Source: Bemisia tabaci (lineage: Eukaryota; Arthropoda; Insecta; Hemiptera; Aleyrodidae). From it: DNA of 64,000 bases. The notes under the pieces are model-generated. The model was not told where the DNA came from. It was given only the letters and a program-made list of their open reading frames with translations, and ran no database searches. Every line of letters begins with the position of its first letter. Position 1 is the stretch's first letter. Below are positions 1-13,100 of the stretch, piece by piece. Made by a program: the position numbers and the translations under genes. The DNA is taken from the NCBI RefSeq assembly GCF_918797505.1, contig NC_092796.1:33056098-33120097 (forward strand). Direction: 5' to 3'.

Positions 1-1121
1 AAAAAGAGGAAGCAGAAACATTAAATTTCTAACTTTCAAATGAGATCAATTTCATTTACAGAGCGCAGTTTAAATTATCAAAATGAAAAAATTCAACATT
101 TGAATTGGTTAATGTGAAAACCTAACAAATCATGACACGAGTCATTGACTCCTTCTCTTTTGAAATCCTTCCATTTAAACATTGTAAACATCTCAGTAAA
201 CTAATTAAACATACTTCATTGTTACGCAACGAACCTTTAGTGCCTGAATTTAGACAATCCTAATTGAGGTACATAGATGTCAAAAAATGGCAATTTGCCT
301 GTTTGGTTGGTTAATACCCTCACAGAGTAACTTTGAAACTCACGGTCACGGACGGTGTGTTTAGTGTTTGGCTATCTAATGTAAAATTCAGAATAAAACT
401 GAATATTCTTTTCAAAAAGAGAAAAAATCCATTTGAGCAAAATTTGGGATACAAGATAATGATTGTACGGTCATAGTTGAGATGACAACATGACTTCGCA
501 CTAAACGGAAAATCTTCGGTTTTGAGGGAAAGTCGCATTATGAGCACAAAGTCGCTCTTGAGGCAAAAATGGAAACGTCTCAGGTCTGATTGGATCCATC
601 ATCAGTGCAGCGCAGCTTTCTGATTCCACTTAAGAAGAGGTCTTCAAAACCAAAACGAGATTGGACAAATGCTTTTTGATTTGACCTGACAAGTGTTGCA
701 CCGAACAGCGTAACTCTAAGACGGAATTTGTGCTTGTGATGAGACTTTCTCTCTATATTCTGCATGATGCAGAGTCCTGATGTCACTATGGCTATGATCA
801 AATGCTCATCGTCTTGTGCCTTTTGACTGATGGCAATCTCTCACCGGATCTGTTCTTCGTAAATAAGTCGTTGGACATCTGTTGCTATATATGGGTGGGT
901 TTTTCCCCTCATACTCAATTCAGGCTCCACTCATTGGAGTGGAAAGAAAATAATTAATAAGAATTAAAATTTTTGATCGGTGAAAAGGACGATATTCAAG
1001 TTCATTTTACATCAGCTATACTAATACAACTCCTTGTACAGAAATTACGATTAGAACGCATGTTTGAATCTTTGAACTCCACTACAACAGAGAGGAAATA
1101 TTTACATGATTTTGTTGTATC
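1..1121. other. Sequence beyond the NCAPD2 3' end, no gene recognised
   Basis: Short open frames at 320-547 and 580-801 (minus) show no recognisable protein similarity and no convincing splice continuity. The NCAPD2 3' UTR presumably starts here, but no AATAAA is visible on the minus strand. Confidence 0.4.
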
Positions 1122-4100
1122 CTAGCTAGTATCGACGCTCGACACCGCTGTTTAGCGTGTATACTACAATTTCTTGAGCATAGAATTTGGATTGAAAGAA
1201 GACTACATCAAAAATGTATGTCAGATTCGTTTTAAAGTCTGAATAGATAAGGATGCGAAGAGACAAACAAACCTGGAGTCATGGAACTTGATCTCTGCGA
1301 TTTGCCACCAGGTGTGTCCGAACTGGAGGATTTCTCTATTGGCTGGAAATATGAGTCAATACCTTTCGTGCGAACTCGCTCAATTTTCTGTTTGAAGTTC
1401 GTGAGGAGATCCTGTTAGACACAATGGAACAAACAATAAGATCATGTTTCTGGTAAACATAGTAAGCATTCAAAAAAGAACCCGTGCTTTGAATGAGATA
1501 AATAGTTATTATCCTATCAACCTCTTAAGGAACGGTATCAATGAGGGCCGTTTTTGTACCCACCCTGCCTGAATTTCCTCAACTCAACGATTTTTTGTTC
1601 ATTGAAGGTCTATGTTTAGGGGAATGCATCATGATTTGGTAAAAAAATCGTAGAGTTGACAAAATTCAGGGTAAGCCTAAAAACGACCCTTGTCAATGCC
1701 GCTTCTTAGTCAAATTTTATAAGTACACACACTTCAATTCAACTAAAAGATAAATCTCTTGCAACGCGTTTTGATAAACTATTATTACAGATGAATGGAA
1801 AAAATTCTGTTTGCAGATAAGAAATCCTTTGAGAGGGTTCGATTGAATTATTTGTTGAATAGAAAATAACTCATTGATTTTTCAGGCTGAATAAATTGTT
1901 GTGAAAGGTAATAAAATCAACAAACTTAAAATAAAGTTTTAATCGAGAAGAGTGATGTTGCAGAAGTAGACTCGAGTAATGCTCGAAGTGAAAATAATAG
2001 GTGTTTTAAGAAATGAAAATCTCATCGTTTATGATGCACATTGAGCATGAAAAAAAGTCCAAAAGAAGCACATACTTTTACATTCTGCTTTGAATTTTTA
2101 TTGCTGACATTCCCGATGACAATTTCAAAGTTTTTGTGAACCGGAGGATAGGTGAGTTTGTCTGCGAAGCAGGAGAAGTTGTCAATAAGCTTAAACAAGC
2201 TACGTTCGTTGATAGGCATCAATGTGAGGCAGAAGGACAGATCGCGCCACTGACGTTCGGAGTTTGATCCACGGAAGCGGTGGCAGAGTTTTTCGACTAG
2301 TGACTCTACTTGTTTTTCTTTGTTAATGAGCTCCATCAAAAACCTGAAAAGTATACAAAAATCAGTAAGTATTAGCAGTTAACATTTTCAGGATCCCTTT
2401 AAAACGAATCAAGGGGCGCAAGAGAATCTTAGAGACCGTTCAATTGAGACGAGTGATGCGAAAGAATTTTATGACCCAAAACATGAATGCACATAAGGTG
2501 AAGTCCAAGGGAAGTCTTTTAAGATCTGTTTCATTCACAAGTGTCTTTTGACCCCATGAATGAAAACGGTCAAATTTCGAAACCCAACTTTGAAGGCTGA
2601 ATTCTCGGCTATGCCTCGATTGACAAAATACAAACAAACCCATCTTCTGCTGTTTATCCTGATTTCAAAACGTAAATTAAAAAAAGTCCAACAGTCCTGT
2701 TATTACTCAAAGGATAGATATTGTGATTCCCGAAAATATACTGGCAAAAATCATCACCTGAGAATAATTTGGAAGTTTTCTTCTGTGACTCCTTGATCCG
2801 GATTTGACAGTCGCGAGATGATATCGGGCATAACATTATAAAGAGTGTTCCCTTTTCCTGATAATTCTGTGAAGAACTGTTGTGCTTTATCTGAAATCAA
2901 ATCAAAGGGATTGAACATCGACACTCAATATCAAGCAAACTGACCAATCATCTTTCACTTGTCTTATGAGCTGAATTTGTACAGCACCAGATCACTTCGG
3001 ATTGGAAGTTAATGATGTTGGGAATTTAATACTTGGGACTAAAGAATAATTAAGTGTAGTTAGAGATAAATACAGATTTAAAATTTTAGATTCTACAATA
3101 AAAATTATGAAATAATCTTCATGTGGTGCAGCCTGAGTGACTAACAATAAGTTGAAGTTAAGATAAATAGTTAAAATCAAAGAAAGGTAAAGAAAAGTAA
3201 AGTTAAGTTAAAGGAAATTGATCACTAGACACAGTGCCACTTCAAGCATTAAGATAAGTGTTATCAAATCAAAATTTCCCGAAGAAGACGATCTGTGACA
3301 GACATTAAATTAGATCTCTTAAGTTTTTACCTCATTTGGTGGTCCATTTTTAGGAATCTTACTCATGAAGTCATGATTAAAAAAAAATAAAAACAACGTA
3401 CGTACATACAATTATATATGCATGATGATAGGAGAATACATACCTTTGATGATTGGATCCTCATCCACCATGCAAAGAGCTACATCTGAGATCTGACCCT
3501 TGACTTTGACCATTTCATTTGTGATCAAATGAGAGAGGACTAGTAGAGTATTTAATCGTACACTTGAGGATTCATCTCGAAGCCTGCAGAAAGATAGGAT
3601 TGATTTACAGTTAAGCAAAAAAAAATGAACTAACTTGATGTGTTGTCATTTTAGAGAAAAAATAATTCATCGAATTGGATCTACTTAAATCAAAAGAAGT
3701 TATCTCTATTTTGACATGGTCTCTGTGGTACATTACAATGTGGTACAATAGCGAATGGTATGGATCATTCTGGATCAGCGAAGTTGGGAACAAGCAGGAT
3801 ACAACATTTCTCTGTGTTCATGAGAAATTGCAAAATAAAATCTTGACTGTGCCCATTCTCGACAATGCCAGGAGAAAAGGAAGAAAGGAAATCTCAAGTC
3901 CACGTCTTAGAGCAAATTACGCCTGGAGTTTGATCAAGTAAATTTTCAAACATATTAAAAAGGCTCCAAATACTGGGCAATAGTACAGATTAAAGTAATT
4001 TCAAGAAGCTGATCGTACCTTGCATAAAGATGATGAGTCCATGGTTCTATTAGGTTAGGAAACCTGAACAAGAAATCACCAAAGGCTAAAACTAAATTTG

Positions 4101-7100
4101 TACGAACAGCAGGCTCTGGAGATCGTTCTAACATGGTGACAAATAACTGAAATAGAGAAAAAACTCCTTTAGATATCATTCCAAAGAAAGACAAAAGCAG
4201 GCAAAACACTTCGATGAAATGCAGTCACATTTTTCCCATGCATTTATGCATTCCTGCATAAGAATTCCAACGAATATATATAAAAACTTTCCATTTGCGA
4301 ACAGTAAATTATGTTGGTTTGAGTTTCGGAACTATCCACAGATATTCGGCAGACTTACCTTGGAAGAAAATTTAGTTTTTTGTTGTTGAAGCAAGATACT
4401 CTTCTTAGGATGCAAATCGAAGAAATACTGTGCAATACGAATACAATGAAATTAAAATTTTTAAAATTAAAACGCTAATGTTCACTAAAATTTAGTTGAA
4501 ACATCGGATGTAAATTTTAATCTGAAAATGAGCGTTTTTAATTTTAATTTTATCAGCATTATACAATCTAAATAGGAGTGCCAGGCGGAATTCCGCTAAT
4601 CTTAGGAATAAAGAGAGGCTTTACCTACTCCAGATAATTTTTGAGACATAGCTTTCCTTCAGGACTATCGGAGGCCCACTTCTTTGAAACTTCTTCCAAA
4701 TGTTAGTGAAAAAATACTAAACTGGGCCAAAAAAAGAGGAAAAAAAACTTACCTGAATTTGATCCTCACAAAAAGTGGAAGATACCATCATCAACTTTGA
4801 CAGCCCTGCAGAGGCTACTGATTTCAGTATTTCACCGGAGAAAACTTGAGGATTCTGACAAATGTGGAGAATCATCGGACTGAAAGGCCAAGATAAACAA
4901 TTTTTTATTAAAAAGAAACTCTTCACCAAAGAATCAGCAGACTTCTTACTATAATTGATGGACGTAACTATAGACAAAGAGAACCAAAAGAAGATGGACA
5001 ATCCTATTGGTTGAAACAAGAGACTGCAATAGACAAAGGAGGTAAGCTATAAACTGAGTGACAGCAACCCATGAGAGATCCTATTTTCCATTCATAATTA
5101 CTGGCAGATTCTAAAAGCTCATCTCACTAAGGAGAAAGTAAGAAACATCATGCCAAAAAATCTCGAAATTTAGCCAGTCCTTAATTTCTTAGTGTTCCGT
5201 GCATAGTCCATTTTGAACATATTTCTTGATTTGATAGTATTAAAATCTATGAAGTAACTTTGATCCTGCTGAACTTACCAGAATACAGCAAGTAGCCCTT
5301 TGCCGGTAACTATTTCAGATTCACAGACTTTTCTTATTAGCTCTTGCGCTGCATCGTCTGCTGCTGCAATTCCTTCTCCTTCTTCACAGGTTGATTGGTC
5401 CTATTAAAAAATAAATAAATAAATAATTAACATATTTACAACCAATCCTGCCTTATTGAGAGTTTCATTTGCGGTCACATAAATTGAGGACAATCCTGGT
5501 AACCTGGCTGTCCTGCAGCTTGTTCATGGCATTGTCACAACGAAAATCAGAGAATAAAATCAAAGAGAAAGTTTCTGAAAGATATCATGTGCAAAAAATT
5601 GTGACCAATAAAAGTTTACCAAAAAGATTCTTTATCAAATTTTTTTTTGGAATAGTAAATTGCACCCAACTCTATTATTTAGATTTTTCTTTACTCTTCC
5701 AAACAAATAGAAAGAGAGAGAGAGAAAAAAAACAGCTCCTTGAAAATAATTTTAGAAACATGATTTAAAAAAGAGAGTTATTTGTGTTTTGTATTCTATT
5801 TTGCTCAGACCCTTTGCAACCAGAATAATGCAGATGATAATTAAAGAATTTCATTTAAATGAAATTAAAATTCTACAAGTCATTCTTGAGATGGGCTTTG
5901 AGAACAAGGCGCATAAGTGCAGTTTTGGAAAAAATTGATAAATTAATGATTAAATTGAAATTAGTCTCAAAATATATTCTGTAAAAAAATCACGACTAAA
6001 ATCCAAATTTTGAGCATCAAAAGGTGATTTTGAACTTTTTATCTGCCATGAGGCTCCATGTACTTTTGAAACTTTAAAGAAGTATTTTGTTAAGTAGCAA
6101 AAGCTGATTCATGTTCCTTGTCTTTCGAGCCCTTCATATGTTGTTAGAGAAAAGCAGAAATGATGGGTACATACCAAAAAAATTCGAAAAATTTGAAAAA
6201 TATGCTTTTTTACATGAATATTTTGATGACATTTAAAAAAGAAGGAAAAATAAGTCATAAGCACTTTCTGACAGGGGATTCATTAGTAAAAATGAAGAGT
6301 ATTTTTACGTTCGCCTATTTGAAAATTGATGTACACTCAGTTAGCAGCAGTTCCTATCACTTTTTATACTTCAAATGTAACTTTCAATGTGAATTTAAAA
6401 TTAAATTCACAAAGTCCTTCAGTTTTCGATTAGTCAGCAGCAAACAACAATGACCTGCTTTGCTTGAATTCTTGTCAGCAGCACAAAATTGTACGATTCC
6501 TAGCAAACAATTTTTTCTTACAAACATGGGTCACACATTACAGCACTGAATCACTTCATTGGCACTAAATAAAAGTGTTTTTTACCTTGGGATCACTGAT
6601 ACTGCTGTCACCACTGGGGGTTAACACACTTTTGTTCCTATACTTTTTGGATTTGCGTTTTTTCTCCTCTCGAATGGTGTTCCTATACTTCAGCTCTTTG
6701 AAAACATCTCCATCTAAATACTGCCATTGCCTGAAACAAGGATGTACAAGGAATCGATTTGTTAGAGGAGTTTCTAGGGTCCCTCATGAATTAAAGCTAA
6801 TCCAGGCCTGGTGTGACATCCTCTGAAGAGAACACCAAGGGGGAGAGGGGAGAGGGAAGAGTTTGTTCCCACAGATCCATTGAGAAAGGGAGGGGGGGGG
6901 GGCATCTCTGGAATTTTAAGAAATAGTACTTTTCGACCTTGCATTAGCTCTCTGAAAACACAAAAATATCCTCCAGAAAAATGTATTGTATATCCTTATA
7001 ATGAAATATAAGAGAGGTCTCTAAAATTCAGACTCAATTTTTATGTCTTAGCCAAGTCAATCAAAATTAATTTTTGAAAATCATTGAAAATGCCATGAGC

Positions 7101-10100
7101 TCGGGCGCGTTATTCTGACACATGCTAAAACACCACAATAAGCGACATGTTAAGTGCAATATACGAGAAGCATGTAAATTTTCGTACAGTTTCATGTTGC
7201 GAAAATACCAATATTTTACTTCAACTTTCATGGGAAGAATCTTTAAATGCAGCTATGAAACTTAAAAAACAAACGGTCATTCTTTATCATTTAATAATTA
7301 TGGTTCATTGTCAAATTTCCACTATCTATGGGCCGTTTTTTTCTACCACTGGCAACCAAGTTTTCTACAAGAGAGATATAAAAACATGACCCACATAAGG
7401 AAAAGAATTTGCAAGCAGCTATCAATCTTTCTCAGGCATGACTTGTGACTCAGAAAGATTCTCTAAATGAATGAAAAACAATTGAAATCATGCAAAATAC
7501 AGATTTGTGGGATTGTTTCTTTAGATATGTAGGGCAGAATTTCTCACATGCCTTTTCCGGAAAATTTGATGACAAGTGTTTAAGGAAAAGTTGCCAGAGG
7601 AAGGAGGAAATATAGCAAAATACGAACTACAACAGTTGCACATCCAGAATTGTACTTAAGACTTCTATTGTGCTCGACGCGATTTTTGAGTGGTTTCACT
7701 CCTGCTAAATTTACCCTCTTGGCTGATTCTCTTGATCTGCGACAGGCCCATATAAGTTCTCACTCACAAAATCTTTCAAGGATAAAACAAGAACTATTTT
7801 AAAAAGAATATGTAAAAATCTTACCGAAATGCAATGTGACAAACTACTGCTACTAATCTTGCTACTAATTTCTCACTGTATACTGGTTCTGTGAATGTAT
7901 CATAAAATTCTAAAAAAGTAAAACAGAAAGAAATTATGACCAAAGAAAGACTCAAAATGAACAACTTAGCGTTAGGCCTTTTTCTGTAGAAATAATTGCG
8001 GGACAATGTACAGTCAGTCACCAAAGACTAACGCATCCTAAAATCAAGTTCCTGTTTGTTCTTCAACTGATTGTGAGATCAGACATCAAAGGATTGTTTG
8101 AAGAGGAACAAGATAACTTGTTCCTGGGATACTTTCTAGAGTTATAAGACGATAACTTGTGGACGAATTGATACACAGTATCAACGTATAGTATTGATAC
8201 ACAGTATCAACACATAGTATTGATACACAGTATCAACACATAGTATTGATACACAGTATCAACGTATAGTATTGATACACAGTATCAACGTATAGTATTG
8301 ATACAAGGCATAGTTTGATATTTATCTGTCAGCTCCTGATGATTACTTAACGCTACCCAAAAATTACAAGCAAAATCGGTTACTGATGGCTGATGGTATC
8401 GCTGTCAGCCATATACCCAACATGACTTGTGAGTTGAACTATCGAAAGGAATGGGTAAAAAATTATTTTGTCTTGAAGAATGGTCAAAGTTTTACTGGCA
8501 ATATTCTTTGATTTGGAGTACCAAAAGTAAAAATTAAGCTGATATTCCTAGTTTTCATGAGAGAAAATATTTTGTGTCTCATGTTCTATACAACAAGAGT
8601 AAAATTAAAGAATGATTGAAATACTTGCCATCTGGATTCGTGCCTTCTTTGTCTTTCCCGAAAGAATTTTTCAATTTCTCACACATGCTCTTCACGATTG
8701 TAGAACAAGTTATATCAGGAGTATCCGATAACTGGAATGACAAAATCATAAAACTACAGTAAACTTTAATGGCTAATTATTCAGGACCTACAAGAGGTTT
8801 TTGTAATATTAGTTTGTTAATATTTCATAAAAGGTGTGCATTTTTGGGTACATATCGTATTTTCCGCCGTTGGAACTAAACTCATAAGACCCAAAATGTC
8901 CATGGGGTCTGGAGGACCTGCTGTGACCCTTGCTCTTGCCCCACTTTTAATTCTGAGCAGGGGACATAAGGGCATGTGCCCATCTGATCAAAAATGCCCC
9001 ACACCCTTCCACTGAGAGAGTGAAGATAGTCATAATTTTTCAATATTCTTCTGCCAGGGACACTTGAGGCACAAATTTAAAAAAAAATTATGAAAAAATT
9101 TGAGGGAAATACAAGCAGCACGATGAGACAACTAAATGCAATAAAGTGCATTCTTTAAAAAGGGCTATGTTTTATCTTGTCATGTTGACACGGATTCAAT
9201 AATTGGGCCGCTGGGTGGACATGGAGGAACAGAAGATTTCAGTTCTAATATGAAATGGACCACTAGATAAGGTACGAATTTCAGCATTCTGATACATGTT
9301 TCTTAACCAAAATTTTACGTAAAACACGATGCACACAACGAAAATTACCGAAATTAACTCCTTCCGAAGATATTTAATGATTCTTGATGCGTGAATTCAA
9401 ACCACCCGCTCATGAAAACTCAATGCTCTACGTGATTCACATCGCGCGCTAAACGTTATCATGACAGTCTCTGCGATATAAAAATCTGGCAACCTCAATC
9501 TTGACGCTTTGGCTCAGTTATAGCAAATTGCTAATAGCTTGAACAACACATGGTGGGAAATGAACATTGCTCGATTGAGAAACTTGCTGAAACCGTTGTA
9601 GTGGGCGATTTGACTCACGTAGAGCTTTGAGTTTCTTGTGAGCGGGCAGTTCAAATTCCTCGTAACCAATGTGAAATAAAAACGTTAATATCTTCGTTAG
9701 GAGTTGGTTTCAGTAATTTTCGTTGTGTGAATCGTGTTCTATGTGAAATTCTGGTTAAGAAACATGTATCAGATCGCTTAAATTCGTACCTTGTCTAGTG
9801 GTCCATTAGAAATAACTAATATTTACCTCATAGATAACATTTAGCCCTTGAAATACCATTGGTGTGTAAAATTTGTTGTCAATATCCTCAAAATTATTCA
9901 AAATAATGGTAGTGAGGTTGACAAAGATTTCATGATCGGCTGGAAATCTGAAATGAAGAGAAAAATCAAAAGAAGAGGTGATGAGCCCTCCGAAAAATGG
10001 CTGGTGAAATGAATAAATGATATCGATATAGAATCTTTAAGGCTGATTCTCTTTTATGCTCGAGAGAAGAATGAGCCATGAGAACATGAGACCTCGATAT

Positions 10101-13100
10101 GAATGTATCAAAATATTCAGTGGAGCAAAAAAGAATTAATTGGGTCAAACTTCATTGGACAGCTGTTCTTGAATTTCAGTACATTCAGGCACCGTCTAAA
10201 ATATTTAGATGCGTTTATCCAAAATAAGCCTGTACGCAATTAAAACTTTAAATAGAGACACCTGCTTACATGTTTTTTTGTAAAGACGTCAGTGGCAGCT
10301 TTTTAAATTAGAAATGTCAAAAAACTGGTTTTGCTCTTCAAAATCAAAACAATCTGAATTGTGAAAATTTTTTATTCCTGATCAGATCTAAATTATCTGG
10401 AAATTTCAAGAGAAAATATTTATAAATCTCCTCAAAAGTGGACATTTTATCATCTCAGCAAAGTAGAATACCCCTCATCAGTCATAGAAATCTACGATTT
10501 TTTTTTTAAAAAAAAAAAATAAATAAACATAGTAGATAGCAAGTTAAAATAAAAAAAGATCTCTACGGAAGAAAGATTGTCAAGAAAATCTGCTAAGGAA
10601 CTGACCTTGGTTGTTTATTCTTTCCTGAATTGAGTTTCAATAGCATTTTGCAAGTATGCATGACAAGCAGGAGATCTTTTTGTCGTTCTTCGTGAGCAAG
10701 GCACTGGCTGATTAGGACATCGATGTTGCCTCTCACAATTTGTACCTCAGCACTAAAAATATGACAAGAAAGCTCCAGTGATTCAGTGCATAGAAATAAG
10801 GTTGAACATTTTAGGAGAGAGAGGTGTGAAAAAAGGACTGGGGGTGAGAAACATGAACTATTTATAAGAGAGATGAAGTCCTTCTGCAGGTTGATTATTG
10901 CAATCAATGGACAAAGCTATAGATAAAGAAGACGACAGGAAAATAGAGCGATTCTATTGGTTGAAACAAGTGGTTGTTACGTACTAAGGGGGAGACTGAA
11001 AAAATAACTGCTGGTCTCTTGAGGGATGCCATCAGTTAGCCTAATAATAGGCTATTATTTACCCCTTTAGTTCACTGCAAACACCCACTTCCTTTAACAG
11101 GATTCCTCTAGTTTCTCTGTGTTCTCTGCTTGTTGCTTCATGTACCGATTTCAATAATCAGCTCACAGGTTTTATGAGGCAATCCTAAATTATTAGATAA
11201 AACTACGTAATAGTGTGTAAATGCTTCATGTTAATGTACTTAATTTTAATTTTTCGTTGCACTCCTTACATTTTACTTCTGCTGCTACCTCTCAGTTGTG
11301 GTTCAGATATTCATTTTCCAGGTTCAAATTTTTCCTCATCTCCTGAATAATTCAGTATATAGGATTCACTGTTATTCCTAAGAATCAACAAAACAATTAT
11401 GAAGGAGAGAGAGCTCATTTTTTTGTAATAATTTTTATCACAAACATTTACCTTGCTGCCATGGTCAAGAGTGCTAGAGCTGCTCTACTATCATCATCGC
11501 TCGTGTCTTCCAATTTCTTGGAAAAACGCTCCCACATAACCTAGAAAATAGAGGAATTAAGGTGTAACATTGAAAAATATTTCAAAGCCATGAGGATCGA
11601 AATAGCGCATTTTTGAACCTACTGATCTAAAATTCCTGTGAGAGATAGAGAAAAATCGGCAGAAAAGTTGATCCCGATCGTGTTTATTCTTTCGATGGTG
11701 CATACATGAATGCCATCACATGACGGATACGATACAGGTTAAGAGGCAGGCTGCGTAAAACACATCAGAATTTAGAAAGTCAATCATCTAAGAATTCATT
11801 TAAATCATAGTAAGTATTGCTAAGAAGACTTTTTTATTGATAGAAAAATGCTACCAAGTTACCTTCACGAGGTGATTCTTAATTTCATTGAGAACAGAAT
11901 TATACATCTTTATTCCTGAGTGCACTTGCAGTGATTAGAATCATTTAAAAACAATGCTTGATCAGTACAACAAAAACGGAAACTTTTTTCATTGTTTCTA
12001 CAATACAATGATTTAATTTGCCAGAGCAAATAAATGTTGCAATGACGTTGACTGAATGATTGCTGAAAAAACGTCGCTCGAGAGAATTGATTTGCTATGA
12101 TTCTTAATCAGTTATCATAAGCTTTAAGCTGCTATGATTCTTAAGCCTAGCGCTTACACCAACATCATTTTTTCTCAAATTACTAGGGTCATCCCATGGA
12201 GCAAAGGAAATGGCACATTGATTTAACCAAGATTAATTTTTTTTTTCACTTTAAATCATTTTCAAAGAGAGGGGACACTTCTTTAAAGTCATAAAACTAG
12301 TTGGGACTGATAACTCACCATGATACAGTTTTTATCCAGACTTCTATCCTTGACCCACTCTTTGATGAATTCTTCCAAAGCAAATTGTTGTTCTACCGTT
12401 ACTGAACGAAGTAGGTCACTCAGCTTTCTGACAATCTGAAATAAAAAGAGGGAGGATTCAGTCAACATAAAGGCGTCAGAAAATATGAAAAGAGTTCAGG
12501 AATGGAATACATTGACTGCATGTTTTCTTTAGGATCATTTGGGAAAAAAAAGGTGTCCTTGCACAACGTATAAAAAGTTTTATAAAACCCTTTTATCTGA
12601 ACTAACCCAGGATCCTAGGATTTACTTTCCTACTTTCTTTCCATTTATGGGGAATTTCACATAAATGATGCGAAATATGCATTTACCAAAAATTAAACAA
12701 ATTTTGACTATGCTTGAAATGTTTGGAGTGAGAGGAAGATCTTCCCTAGAACACAAAGTCAGTTGCGTAGATTTGAAGAGTTTCCAAGTTAGGGTACATT
12801 GTTTTATTGATGGATTTCACCAAGAGTAACAAAAATAAACCAACCTCTACAGCTTTGGTTCTAGGATTTTCAGCTGGCGTATCTAAGTAAAGAGTTTTAT
12901 ATGCTTTCGTCACAGCTTCCTTGATGCCCTGTTCTTTGGAGTGAACCAAAGCAAGCATACAGCAGACGCCTTTTTCTGCTCCATGGAGCCCGAACTGCTT
13001 GGCTGCTGTGAAAAAGTCAATTGCTTCAAGAACTTCCGATGTTTGTTTTCCCAATAACAAACGGCAGATGATAGGAATAGCTTGGTTGATACACTTGACG

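Noticed and set aside
320..801. Minus-strand open frames of 73-75 codons near the window start
   Set aside because: No recognisable motif, and no splice phase linking them convincingly to NCAPD2.
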